A stretch of DNA of 64,000 bases from Streptomyces sp. SJL17-4. GTDB taxonomy: Bacteria > Actinomycetota > Actinomycetes > Streptomycetales > Streptomycetaceae. The notes below the pieces were generated by a model that was not told the origin of the DNA, searched no databases, and saw only the letters and a list, made by a program, of their open reading frames with translations. Location of the stretch: contig NZ_CP104578.1 of assembly GCF_036826855.1 (NCBI RefSeq), forward strand, positions 5,057,501-5,121,500. The letters run 5' to 3'. The position numbers were made by a program, and so were the translations under genes. Positions 1-6,663 of this stretch are shown piece by piece. Numbering within the stretch: position 1 is the stretch's first letter; each line of letters starts with the position of its first letter.

Positions 1-77
1 GCGCGGTCATCTCCGACGTACGGGTGGAGGAGAAGACGGGCGGAAAGTCGGGCCACTGGACACGGGGCGAGTCGTGA
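1..77 (+). CDS. moaC: Molybdenum cofactor biosynthesis protein MoaC, C-terminal end (partial)
   Basis: The reading frame open from base 3 encodes 24 residues ending EEKTGGKSGHWTRGES and a TGA stop. The EKTGGKSGHW ending is the hallmark C-terminus of MoaC, the cyclic pyranopterin monophosphate synthase accessory protein acting in the first step of molybdopterin synthesis. The rest lies upstream of the window. Its stop overlaps the GTG of the next molybdopterin gene by 4 bp (GTGA), so the two are almost certainly translationally coupled. In actinobacteria a moeA-like gene (glp) often precedes moaC here; that cannot be seen. Confidence 0.85.
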   Translation, partial: AVISDVRVEEKTGGKSGHWTRGES

Positions 78-652
78 CGCGCGGGGGCCGGGTGTCGGGC
101 GTCCACGAGCACGAGCACGAGCACGAGCACGAGGAGCCGTCCGGCGGTACCGAGGAGGTTCCGGCGGCGGCCTACCGCGCCCTCGTCGTGACGGCCTCGA
201 ACCGGGCGTCGGCCGGGGTGTACGAGGACAAGGGCGGCCCGATGATCGCCGAGGGGCTGACCCGGATGCGCTTCGCCGTGGAAGGCCCCCAGGTCGTCCC
301 GGACGGGGCGCCGGTCGAGGCCGCCCTGCGTGCCGGGATCGCCGCCGGGTACGACCTGATCGTCACGACCGGCGGTACGGGCATCTCGCCCACCGACGAG
401 ACGCCCGAGGTGACCCGCCGGGTCCTGGAGCGGGAGATCCCGGGCATCCCGGAGGCGATCCGGGCGTACGGCCGGGAGAAGGTGCCGACGGCGGCGCTCT
501 CGCGGGGCCTCGCGGGGGTCGCGGGCAGCACGCTGATCGTGAACCTGCCCGGGTCGTCCGGCGGCGTACGGGACGGGCTGACCGTCCTGGAGCCGATCCT
601 GCGCCACGCCGTCGACCAGATCCGCGGTGGCGACCACCCGAGACCGTCGTGA
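74..652 (+). CDS. mogA: Molybdopterin adenylyltransferase MogA/MoaB family
   Basis: 192 aa. MogA/MoaB proteins adenylylate molybdopterin before metal insertion. The MPT-binding motif TTGGTG is at residues 98-103, followed by PTDETPE, and the conserved C-terminal NLPGSSGG segment is present. The catalytic domain begins near residue 34 (YRALVVTASNR). The first ~33 residues are an unusual extension holding (His-Glu)x5. The GTG start at 74 is chosen because it overlaps the moaC stop (GTGA); a GTG at 92 is an alternative that still includes the His-Glu run. The following acetyltransferase overlaps its 3' end by 4 bp, giving a moaC-mogA-rimJ operon. Confidence 0.9.
   Translation: MTRGGRVSGVHEHEHEHEHEEPSGGTEEVPAAAYRALVVTASNRASAGVYEDKGGPMIAEGLTRMRFAVEGPQVVPDGAPVEAALRAGIAAGYDLIVTTGGTGISPTDETPEVTRRVLEREIPGIPEAIRAYGREKVPTAALSRGLAGVAGSTLIVNLPGSSGGVRDGLTVLEPILRHAVDQIRGGDHPRPS
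104..133 (+). repeat. Hexanucleotide microsatellite encoding (His-Glu)5
   Basis: Five in-frame copies of CACGAG encode a His-Glu run at residues 11-20 of the MogA homologue. Alternating His/Glu is a potential metal-binding patch; no such segment belongs to the MogA fold, so it is a lineage-specific N-terminal addition. Confidence 0.9.
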
Positions 653-1260
653 TCCCGACCTGGCCGGTCGTCCTCGTGGACGGAGAGGTGCTGCTCCGTC
701 CGATAAAGATGCGTGACCACGCGGCCTGGCGCGAGGTGAACCGGCGCAACCGGGAGTGGCTGCGGCCCTGGGAGGCGACGGTTCCGCCGCCCTCTCCCGG
801 CGGGCCGGTGGCGCAGCGGCCGACGTACCGTCAGATGGTCCGCCATCTGCGGTCGGAGGCGAACGCCGGGCGGATGCTGCCGTTCGTGATCGAGTACCGG
901 GGGCGGCTGGTCGGGCAGTTGACGGTCGCGGGCATCACCTGGGGCTCGATGTGCTCCGGGCACGTGGGCTACTGGGTGGACAGCGAGGTGGCCGGCCGCG
1001 GTGTCATGCCGACGGCGGTCGCGCTGGCGGTCGACCACTGCTTCCGTGTGGTGGGTCTGCACCGGATGGAGGTGTGCATCCGTCCGGAGAACGGACCTTC
1101 GCGCCGGGTCGTCGAGAAACTCGGGTTCCGCGAGGAGGGGCTGCGGCCCCGCTACCTCCACATCGACGGCGCGTGGCGGGACCATCTGGTCTTCGCGCTG
1201 ACGGCGGAGGAGGTGCCGGAGGGGCTGCTGCGCCGCTGGCATCGGGCGAGAATAAAATAA
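649..1260 (+). CDS. RimJ/RimL-type GNAT N-acetyltransferase
   Basis: 203 aa GNAT protein of the ribosomal-protein-alanine acetyltransferase type. N-terminal LRPIKMRDHAAWREVNRRN matches the RimJ/RimL opening. The acetyl-CoA pyrophosphate-binding loop is near residues 108-118 (VAGRGVMPTA), and the late block RPENGPSRRVVEKLGF is typical of the family. It starts at a GTG overlapping the mogA stop by 4 bp and is the last gene before sepX. RimJ-like enzymes acetylate N-termini (S5 in E. coli); the real substrate cannot be read from sequence. This acetyltransferase between MoCo genes and sepX is, from memory, a conserved streptomycete arrangement. Confidence 0.85.
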   Translation: MIPTWPVVLVDGEVLLRPIKMRDHAAWREVNRRNREWLRPWEATVPPPSPGGPVAQRPTYRQMVRHLRSEANAGRMLPFVIEYRGRLVGQLTVAGITWGSMCSGHVGYWVDSEVAGRGVMPTAVALAVDHCFRVVGLHRMEVCIRPENGPSRRVVEKLGFREEGLRPRYLHIDGAWRDHLVFALTAEEVPEGLLRRWHRARIK

Positions 1261-1384
1261 GTGTTCGAATTCAATCGGTAGTCGGCAGTCAATCGATCTG
1301 AACAATCACAAAAAAGTTCAGTGATATCAGCCAGATCGTGCGACACACCGGGCCAATTGGCCGATGCCGTCGCGCGAACCCCTC

Positions 1385-1390
1385 TACCGT
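1385..1390 (+). promoter_or_regulatory. Putative -10 element (TACCGT) of a leaderless sepX promoter
   Basis: TACCGT lies exactly 7 nt before the sepX GTG, placing transcription start at or next to the start codon. The 137-bp spacer from 1261 is markedly A/T-richer than the flanking genes. A GACAC pentamer at 1342-1346 matches the reported WhiA core, but one copy could be chance. Confidence 0.4.
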
Positions 1391-1397
1391 GTGAGGC

Positions 1398-2450
1398 GTG
1401 AGCAGCAGCGGCCTCATCTACGCAGTCATCGTCGGGGCCTGGGCCGCCTACTTGGTACCGATGTGGCTCCGCAGGCAGGACGAGCTGAACGAAGCCCGTC
1501 CGACGGAACGCTTCAGCACCGCCATCCGGCTGCTTTCCGGACGGGCGGGCATGGAGCGCCGATATGCCAAGGAGCTCAAGGAGCGGGACCGTACGGCGGA
1601 GGGTCCGACGCCCGACGTGGACCCGGACGTGGAAACCGAGCATTTGAGCTCGGTCGACGTCCGGGCGTTTTCCGCGCCCGCGGCCAGAACGGAAGCGCGC
1701 CTGGAACTCCCCGAACGGGAACCGGCGCCGCAACCCGCCGCGAACCCCGCGCCGAGCCCCGCCCCGGCGCCGGCCCGCCCCGCCACGGGCGCGGCGGCCG
1801 AGCGCGCCCGCCGCGGCAAGGTCCTCGCCCGCCGCCGCCGCACCACGACGCTGCTCTTCGCCGGCTTCACCCTCGGCGCGGTCGTCGCCGCCGTCGGCGG
1901 GGTCGCCTTCCTGTGGGTGCCGGCCGTGCCCGCGCTGCTCCTCAGCGCGTACATCGTGCACCTGCGGGTCCAGGAACGCCGCCGCTTCGTGTACGTGATG
2001 GACCGGCGGCGCGCGGAAGCGGCGGCGGCGCGGCTGCGCGAGAGCCGCCGTCCGGCGCCCACGCCCGAGCCGTCGCCCGAGTCCGCTCCGGGCCCCTCCC
2101 CGCAGGAGGCGGACCGGCGCGCCCTGGTCGAGCAGACCGACCACGCGGAGTGGGTCGACCAGCAGCGCGAGCGCGGCCCGGCCCGCGGCGACAGCTGGGA
2201 CCCGGTCCCGGTCCCGCTCCCCACCTACGTCACCGCCCCGGTCGCCCCGCGCGCCACGAGCGGCATCGACATCACGGATCCGGAGACCTGGAGCGCGGCG
2301 CGCTCCTCCACGGCGGCCGACCCGGCCCCCACCCCGTCCCCGGCCCCCCGCCAGCGCACCACCCCGCCCCGCCGCAACCGCGATCACGGCCGCACCCCGC
2401 TCTTCGACCAGTACGCGGACGACGACCGCCCCCGGGCGGCCAACGAATGA
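1398..2450 (+). CDS. sepX: Divisome membrane protein SepX (GlpR-like)
   Basis: 350 aa. The N-terminus is a membrane segment (about residues 5-24, GLIYAVIVGAWAAYLVPMWL) followed by RRQDELNEARPTERFSTA, the signature of actinobacterial SepX/GlpR. A second hydrophobic stretch at about 151-189 is long enough for a hairpin of two helices. The linker between and the C-terminal ~150 residues are Pro/Ala-rich and probably disordered. SepX is described in Streptomyces as a divisome component needed for normal cross-walls and sporulation septa; its Corynebacterium counterpart GlpR binds Glp, a MoeA/gephyrin-like protein. Adjacent MoCo genes fit that link. The GTG start is supported by the N-terminal motif. 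Confidence 0.85.
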   Translation: MSSSGLIYAVIVGAWAAYLVPMWLRRQDELNEARPTERFSTAIRLLSGRAGMERRYAKELKERDRTAEGPTPDVDPDVETEHLSSVDVRAFSAPAARTEARLELPEREPAPQPAANPAPSPAPAPARPATGAAAERARRGKVLARRRRTTTLLFAGFTLGAVVAAVGGVAFLWVPAVPALLLSAYIVHLRVQERRRFVYVMDRRRAEAAAARLRESRRPAPTPEPSPESAPGPSPQEADRRALVEQTDHAEWVDQQRERGPARGDSWDPVPVPLPTYVTAPVAPRATSGIDITDPETWSAARSSTAADPAPTPSPAPRQRTTPPRRNRDHGRTPLFDQYADDDRPRAANE

Positions 2451-2502
2451 CCTCCCCGGGGGCCCGCGACGGCCCCCGGCTGACCTGCGAGGGAATGGAT
2501 TT

Positions 2503-2530
2503 TTGCCTGGGCCGGTCGGGATGCTAATGT
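2503..2530 (+). promoter_or_regulatory. Housekeeping-type promoter for tRNA-Ala
   Basis: TTGCCT (2503-2508) and TAATGT (2525-2530) are separated by 16 bp, a vegetative sigma-factor arrangement. The expected transcription start near 2537 is just upstream of the mature tRNA 5' end at 2545. Confidence 0.65.
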
Positions 2531-2544
2531 TTCACACGTCGCAA

Positions 2545-2618
2545 GGGCCTGTGGCGCAGTCTGGTAGCGCACCTCGTTCGCATCGAGGGGGTCTGGGGTT
2601 CAAATCCCCACAGGTCCA
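2545..2618 (+). tRNA. tRNA-Ala (anticodon CGC)
   Basis: A full cloverleaf folds by eye: 7-bp acceptor GGGCCTG/CAGGTCC, 4-bp D stem GCGC/GCGC, anticodon stem CCTCG/CGAGG with loop TTCGCAT (anticodon CGC, reading GCG), and T stem TGGGG/CCCCA with TTCAAAT. The third acceptor pair is G-T, the G3:U70 wobble that is the alanine identity element. The discriminator is A; CCA is not encoded. Confidence 0.95.
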
Positions 2619-2629
2619 CAGACAACGGG

Positions 2630-2661
2630 AATCCCGTCCGATCGAAAGATCGGGCGGGATT
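2630..2661 (+). terminator. Strong hairpin terminator after tRNA-Ala
   Basis: A 14-bp stem (AATCCCGTCCGATC with GATCGGGCGGGATT, two G-T pairs) is closed by a GAAA tetraloop, 11 nt after the tRNA. There is little T-tract, as is common in Streptomyces terminators. Confidence 0.85.
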
Positions 2662-2719
2662 CCTGCGTTTCCGGAAGTGCCATGGAGAGGCGCCCCCTTG
2701 GGGGTGCCTCCCGGAGTCC

Positions 2720-3199
2720 TCAGGTCAGCGGCTTGGCGAAGCAGCGGCTGTTGTCGTGGTCGCGGTACATGCCGAACTTGGAGCACGGTTCGTAGCCGCT
2801 CGACGTGTAGAGGGCTATCGCCTCCGGCTGGGCCGTGCCCGTCTCCAGGACCATGCGGGTGCGGCCGGCCTCGCGGGCGTCGGACTCCAGGGCGGACAGG
2901 ATGCGACGCGCCAGGCCCAGGCCGCGGGCCTCGGGAATCACGTACATGCGCTTGAGTTCGGCGTCGCCGTTCTCGTAGCCCTCGTCGTTCTTGTCCTGGG
3001 TGCGCCAGCCGCCGGTGGCGACCGGCTTGCCGGCGGGGTCGTAGGCGAGCAGGTAGAGGCCCTGGGGAGGGACGAACATCCCGGCGTCCAGCGGTGTGGC
3101 ATCGCCCTCGTCGCCGTAGCGGACGGCGTACTCCGCCTGGACCGCGTCGTTGAGTGTGACGGCGTGGGGGTGGTCGTAAGGCGTGGGCTGGATGTTCAT
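2720..3199 (-). CDS. GNAT family N-acetyltransferase
   Basis: 159 aa from the ATG at 3199. GNAT landmarks: the acetyl-CoA loop ARGLGLARRIL after the beta-4 strand (ELKRMYVIPEA), and the late motif QPEAIALYTSSGYEP. Substrate unknown. The frame extends to 3223, but 3199 is preferred: TACGAT (minus strand, 3212-3207) sits exactly 7 nt upstream, indicating a leaderless transcript, and there is no Shine-Dalgarno. It is transcribed towards the tRNA and is not obviously part of an operon. Confidence 0.8.
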   Translation of the reverse strand: MNIQPTPYDHPHAVTLNDAVQAEYAVRYGDEGDATPLDAGMFVPPQGLYLLAYDPAGKPVATGGWRTQDKNDEGYENGDAELKRMYVIPEARGLGLARRILSALESDAREAGRTRMVLETGTAQPEAIALYTSSGYEPCSKFGMYRDHDNSRCFAKPLT

Positions 3200-3206
3200 G
3201 CGGAAT

Positions 3207-3212
3207 ATCGTA
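3207..3212 (-). promoter_or_regulatory. -10 element (TACGAT) of a probable leaderless promoter
   Basis: TACGAT on the minus strand followed by 7 nt and the ATG at 3199. No clear -35 was found at 16-18 bp. Confidence 0.45.
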
Positions 3213-3307
3213 CATGTATGCACTGCTGTGGTGTCGGTATTCTCCCGGGATGCTCACTGTGACATCGAACAACGTGTGCAAAACGTTCCGCCCATGATCA
3301 GGGGAAC

Positions 3308-3348
3308 CTGACGGCCGCGACCCTCTGAGTGAGGGGCGGGGCCGTCAG
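3308..3348 (-). terminator. Hairpin terminator closing the 4.8-3.4 kb minus-strand unit
   Basis: An outer 9-bp stem (CTGACGGCC/GGCCGTCAG) encloses an inner 5-bp stem (CCCTC/GAGGG). It is 49 bp beyond the stop of the small gene at 3397 and separates the accessory islet from the acetyltransferase gene. Confidence 0.65.
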
Positions 3349-3396
3349 CGCACCGCACGAAGAGGCGGGTGCAGGCCCGGGGCGATCTTTGGATGG

Positions 3397-3603
3397 CTAG
3401 CCCGTGATGATGAACCCGCGCTCGGGCCGCCTGCGCTCGGCAGCAGCCACGGCGGCGAGCGTCGCGTCGGTGATGTCCCGGCCGGCTGGGTCGACCACCC
3501 GCCAGGGGCCAGCCGGATTCTTCGGGTCCTCCGGCTGGAGGTCCCCGGGGATTCCGTACTTCCGCATCGAGTCGTGCAGTGACGAGACGGCGCTGGCGTC
3601 CAT
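3397..3603 (-). CDS. Small hypothetical protein (68 aa)
   Basis: 68 aa, not recognised. It is hydrophilic with a PWRVVDPAGRDIT segment and ends RPERGFIITG; no signal peptide or membrane segment. A good Shine-Dalgarno (AAGGAGA on the minus strand) precedes the ATG. It lies 32 bp after the gene at 3636-4169, same strand, so it is probably the last gene of a small operon (4773 to 3397) that ends at the hairpin 3308-3348. Coding status is inferred from RBS, operon position and composition. Confidence 0.55.
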   Translation of the reverse strand: MDASAVSSLHDSMRKYGIPGDLQPEDPKNPAGPWRVVDPAGRDITDATLAAVAAAERRRPERGFIITG

Positions 3604-3635
3604 GGCGCTCTCCTTGCGTCGGTGGGGCGTCGAGC

Positions 3636-4169
3636 CTATTCGTCTCCGCCGCCACCGTGGGTCGCGCAGTTGCCGGGGTTGATCGGGCCGCAGCCGCCGG
3701 GCGGGGTGTGCCTGATCACCCCGACCAGCTCCCCGACGCGGCCGGTCCAGAGTTCAGCGTCGGGGGTGTAGCCGGCCTGTTCGATGAGGGCAATGGTGCG
3801 GGTGATGACGTCCGGGTCGTGGCGGGCCGCGTCGGGGCGCTCGGGGTAGTGGTGGACGAAGCGGCCGAGGAGGTTGCACAGGGCCGCGTACGGGTGCGTG
3901 TGGAGGATGAGGGCGTGCCAGCCCGCGTCCACCTCGCCGGTGGGGGAGATGCGTGCCGTCGGGAAGAGCGACGCGGCGTGCACGAACTTCGCGGCCTCGA
4001 TGACGACACGCTCGGCCATCGTGGAGTCCATGCCGGGGTGGTCGTCGAGGACCGTTTGCGTCGCGCCGGCGAAGTACGCCTCGCCCAGCAAGGATCGGGC
4101 GCCGGGCGGGTTGCCGGGCGGCTCGAGGCTGGACGAGCAGGGCGTCGGGTTGCCGTTTGTGCAGGCCAT
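3636..4169 (-). CDS. Hypothetical protein with glycine-rich-domain-like (GRDP) helical core
   Basis: 177 aa from ATG 4169, chosen over an upstream start at 4307 because AGGAAA lies 4 nt before it. The core VDAGWHALILHTHPYAALC and a following FVHHYPERPD resemble the conserved Trp-His-Ala-(Phe/Leu)-Ile-Leu segment of glycine-rich-domain-containing-like proteins, whose biochemical role is unknown. The C-terminus is Gly/Cys/His-rich (GGCGPINPGNCATHGGGGDE). It sits in a minus-strand unit divergent from the XRE-TPR regulator at 4944, which suggests regulation by that protein. Confidence 0.6.
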   Translation of the reverse strand: MACTNGNPTPCSSSLEPPGNPPGARSLLGEAYFAGATQTVLDDHPGMDSTMAERVVIEAAKFVHAASLFPTARISPTGEVDAGWHALILHTHPYAALCNLLGRFVHHYPERPDAARHDPDVITRTIALIEQAGYTPDAELWTGRVGELVGVIRHTPPGGCGPINPGNCATHGGGGDE

Positions 4170-4231
4170 GGGTTTCCTCCGGGTTGGTGGATTGCCGATG
4201 GTGCGTGGACCCGCCCCGTGTGGGGCGGGAG

Positions 4232-4315
4232 TCAGTGGGTGATGCCGAGGGCGAGGGCGGCGAGCATGCCGAGGGCGATCAGGCAGTAGATCGCCTGCCG
4301 CTGCCACTCCCTCAC
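4232..4315 (-). CDS. 27-aa single-pass membrane miniprotein
   Basis: A GTG-started ORF of 27 codons encoding VREWQRQAIYCLIALGMLAAL followed by ALGITH. A basic/aromatic N-terminus precedes one hydrophobic helix of about 18 residues. Its GTG overlaps the TGA of the upstream gene as GTGA (4315-4312), the classic coupling signal, which is the main evidence it is translated. Function unknown; small hydrophobic proteins of this kind can be membrane-partner subunits or toxins. Confidence 0.5.
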   Translation of the reverse strand: MREWQRQAIYCLIALGMLAALALGITH

Positions 4316-4773
4316 GGGGCGGTCGGCGTGAGCGGGGGCAGGTCCGGGCGGCCGACGTAGGGCGCGCGTGCCTCTGTCGCCGCGCGGTGATCGCGCAGCG
4401 CCGTGATCATGCTGCGGGCGACCATGGCGAGCTGCCGGGCGTACGACCACGGGCCGAGGGGGCCGTCGCCGGGCCCGTCGGCCTGGAGCGTGGCCCAGTC
4501 CCGCAGGGCGCCCTCCCCGCGCACCGGGCGCCGTTCCGCGGGGATTGCCTCGATGCCCTCGGCGAGGTTCGCGCAGTGCGCCAGGAGCGCGTCCGTCAGT
4601 CGGGCGAGTTCCAGAGGAGCGGGGTTCTGTTGCATCGTGAGGGCCCGGCGGATGGCGGCGAGGGCGGCGTCCTCGGCGTGCTCCTCAATCGGCGTGACGA
4701 TCTGGAGGAGCGCGGTTCCCAGATCTACGGTGCACTCCCCCAGTGCACCGTTCTGTTCGGCCCGTTCCCGCAT
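4312..4773 (-). CDS. Hypothetical helical protein, first gene of islet operon
   Basis: 153 aa, predicted mostly alpha-helical with no membrane segment. It opens MRERAEQNGALGECTVDLGTA, has a middle QQNPAPLELARLTDALLAHC segment and a C-terminal helix with SYARQLAMVARSM. No family recognised. It is divergent from the XRE-TPR regulator and coupled by a 4-bp overlap to the 27-aa membrane miniprotein. Streptomycetes carry many such small genes beside XRE-TPR regulators. Confidence 0.55.
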   Translation of the reverse strand: MRERAEQNGALGECTVDLGTALLQIVTPIEEHAEDAALAAIRRALTMQQNPAPLELARLTDALLAHCANLAEGIEAIPAERRPVRGEGALRDWATLQADGPGDGPLGPWSYARQLAMVARSMITALRDHRAATEARAPYVGRPDLPPLTPTAP

Positions 4774-4943
4774 CGGCTGCTCCGTCCGTCCGTGGGCAAT
4801 GCCGCAGTTCGCGGTACGCCCGGGTCACCTACAGCTGATGATGTGGGAGCACCGCACCGAGCAGATAGGCCATCGAGTGGCCACGCATGGCCACGTCGCG
4901 GCCACGGCCCCAGGGGACCGCGTTGACACCCCACACTGACGGC

Positions 4944-6185
4944 ATGAGCCGTAACGAGGCTCTCCGCGCCGCGCGGCTGAAGCGCGGTTGGAGGTCAGCC
5001 AACGCCGCCGCCGAAGCGCTCCAAGCCCACGGACAGAGCCTGCTCGATGACAGCCACTTCACTGTGTCGCCGAGGACTTGGCGCCGGTGGGAGGGCCCTG
5101 AACCAGGCTGGCCACCGGAGGAAACTGCGCTCGTCCTTCACGACGCGCTCGGGCGCTGGCCGGAGGATCTCGGATTCACCGTTCCGCCGGGTTGGGTCCG
5201 GCCTGAGCACCGCGAAGAGACCACGATGCAGAACGCGCAGTTCCTCGACATCACCGCTGCGGCCCTTGTCCCCGGGCCGCTCGCGCAGCAGACAGTGGAC
5301 CCCGCCCTCGTCGACTACTTCCAGTCCCAGCTGGAGGGACACTACCGAGCCGACATGCTCCTCGGCCCGCACGACCTCATCGGAACGTTGGGCCCGCAGT
5401 ATCAGCTCATCGACAAGCTCACGCGGTCCGCGACCGGCGAGACCCGCCGCGGCCTCCTCCGGGTCGGGGCCGCGTACGCCGCGCTGGTCGGTTGGCTCTA
5501 TCAGGACGCCGGCGACCTCTCCGCGGCCGCATTCTGGAGGGGCGTCACCCAGGAGACAGCGCTCCGCGCCCGCGACCCGCACCTCATCGGCTACGCCATG
5601 GTCAACTCGGCGCAGGTCCGCACCGACCTCGGCGACGGGGCCGGCGTCGTCGACCTCTGCGAGGCCGCCCTCGACGACGACCAGATCGTGCCGAAGATCC
5701 GGGTCATGGCGATGCAGCAGCAGGCCCACGGCGCCAGCCTCCTTCGCGACCGGGACACGGTCGACCGGCTCATCGACGAGGCCGGGCGAATCCTGCCCCG
5801 GGTCGACGACGATCTGCCTTGGGGTAACGCCTGCCGGAGGACGCCCGGCTACCTGGAGGTGCAGCGCGCCACCTGCTACGGGCGCCTCGGGCTCGGCGCT
5901 GAGGCGAGCGGACTGTGGTCGCAGGTGCTTGAAGTCGTACCGGCCACCGCGCGGCGGGACCGCGGCGTGTACATGGCCCGGCATGCAACGGCGGCGGCGA
6001 CCGCACGGGAGCCGGAGCAGGCGGTCGAGATCGCCCGCGACGTCGCTGTGATCGCGGTGGAGACGGGCTCGGCGCGTATGCGGCGTGAACTGACGGCCCT
6101 GGAGCGGGCGATGCAGCCGTGGCAGGATGCGCCGGTGGGCCGGGACCTTGCCGAGGCCCTGGCGCCCGTGACCGAGGGGAGCTGA
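4944..6185 (+). CDS. XRE-family transcriptional regulator with TPR-like C-terminal region
   Basis: 413 aa from ATG 4944 (the frame is open from 4887, but MSRNEALRAARLKRGW looks like the true helix-turn-helix start). Residues 1-75 form the XRE-type DNA-binding region, ending in a TWRRWEGPEPG segment typical of Streptomyces XRE-TPR regulators. From about residue 120 the protein is helical repeats (RRGLLRVGAAYAALVGWLYQDAGDL, VNSAQVRTDLGDGAGVVDLCEAAL), as in NsdA-like TPR regulators. It is divergent from the small operon at 4773-3397 and 1 bp upstream of the pterin dehydratase gene. Confidence 0.8.
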   Translation: MSRNEALRAARLKRGWRSANAAAEALQAHGQSLLDDSHFTVSPRTWRRWEGPEPGWPPEETALVLHDALGRWPEDLGFTVPPGWVRPEHREETTMQNAQFLDITAAALVPGPLAQQTVDPALVDYFQSQLEGHYRADMLLGPHDLIGTLGPQYQLIDKLTRSATGETRRGLLRVGAAYAALVGWLYQDAGDLSAAAFWRGVTQETALRARDPHLIGYAMVNSAQVRTDLGDGAGVVDLCEAALDDDQIVPKIRVMAMQQQAHGASLLRDRDTVDRLIDEAGRILPRVDDDLPWGNACRRTPGYLEVQRATCYGRLGLGAEASGLWSQVLEVVPATARRDRGVYMARHATAAATAREPEQAVEIARDVAVIAVETGSARMRRELTALERAMQPWQDAPVGRDLAEALAPVTEGS

Positions 6186-6186
6186 C

Positions 6187-6501
6187 ATGGGTGTTCCGGT
6201 ACCGCTGTCCGACGAGGAGATCGCGGAGCGACTGGCTGGGCTGCCGGGGTGGGAGCGCCAGGGCGACGAGATCACCCGCACGTACCCCATTCGGTACCAC
6301 GCGGCGGTAGCGGCGATCGTGACGATCGCGGACCGATCCCGCCGGGTGCAACACCACGCGGACCTCGACCTGCGCATGGATCACCTGCGGGCGACCATCA
6401 CCACGCACGACGCCGACTACCGGCTGACCGAGGCGGATTTTGACCTCGCCCGCCGAATCGACGCCATCGTTGCCGCGCATCAGGCACTCCCGCTCGACTG
6501 A
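6187..6501 (+). CDS. Pterin-4a-carbinolamine dehydratase (PCD/PhhB family)
   Basis: 104 aa, normal length for 4a-hydroxytetrahydrobiopterin dehydratase. The family pattern is clear: LPGWERQGDEITRTY opening, then HHADLDLRMDHLRATITTHD with the catalytic His-His pair, then LTEADFDLARRIDAI. PCD recycles the carbinolamine formed by pterin-dependent hydroxylases. GAGGGGAG precedes the ATG and the gene begins 1 bp after the XRE-TPR stop, so they are co-transcribed. No aromatic amino-acid hydroxylase is nearby, so the physiological partner is unclear. Confidence 0.9.
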   Translation: MGVPVPLSDEEIAERLAGLPGWERQGDEITRTYPIRYHAAVAAIVTIADRSRRVQHHADLDLRMDHLRATITTHDADYRLTEADFDLARRIDAIVAAHQALPLD

Positions 6502-6663
6502 CCTGGAACCGACAAAGCGACGGTGAGGGCAAGGGCCTCCTGCGGCAGGTCCCGTGCCGAGTCCGCTCACGTGGGGGTCGGAGGGCGGGACCGTGGCACG
6601 GTGCACCCGGTATGGGAGCCTGACCCTTGGACCTGATGCTCTCCCGCCCCGAAAGGGCATGTT

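Noticed and set aside
2545..2618. tRNA-Ala as an attachment site for an integrated element covering the 2.7-6.5 kb islet
   Set aside because: I saw no second copy of the tRNA 3' end downstream, and no integrase, excisionase or replication gene in the islet.
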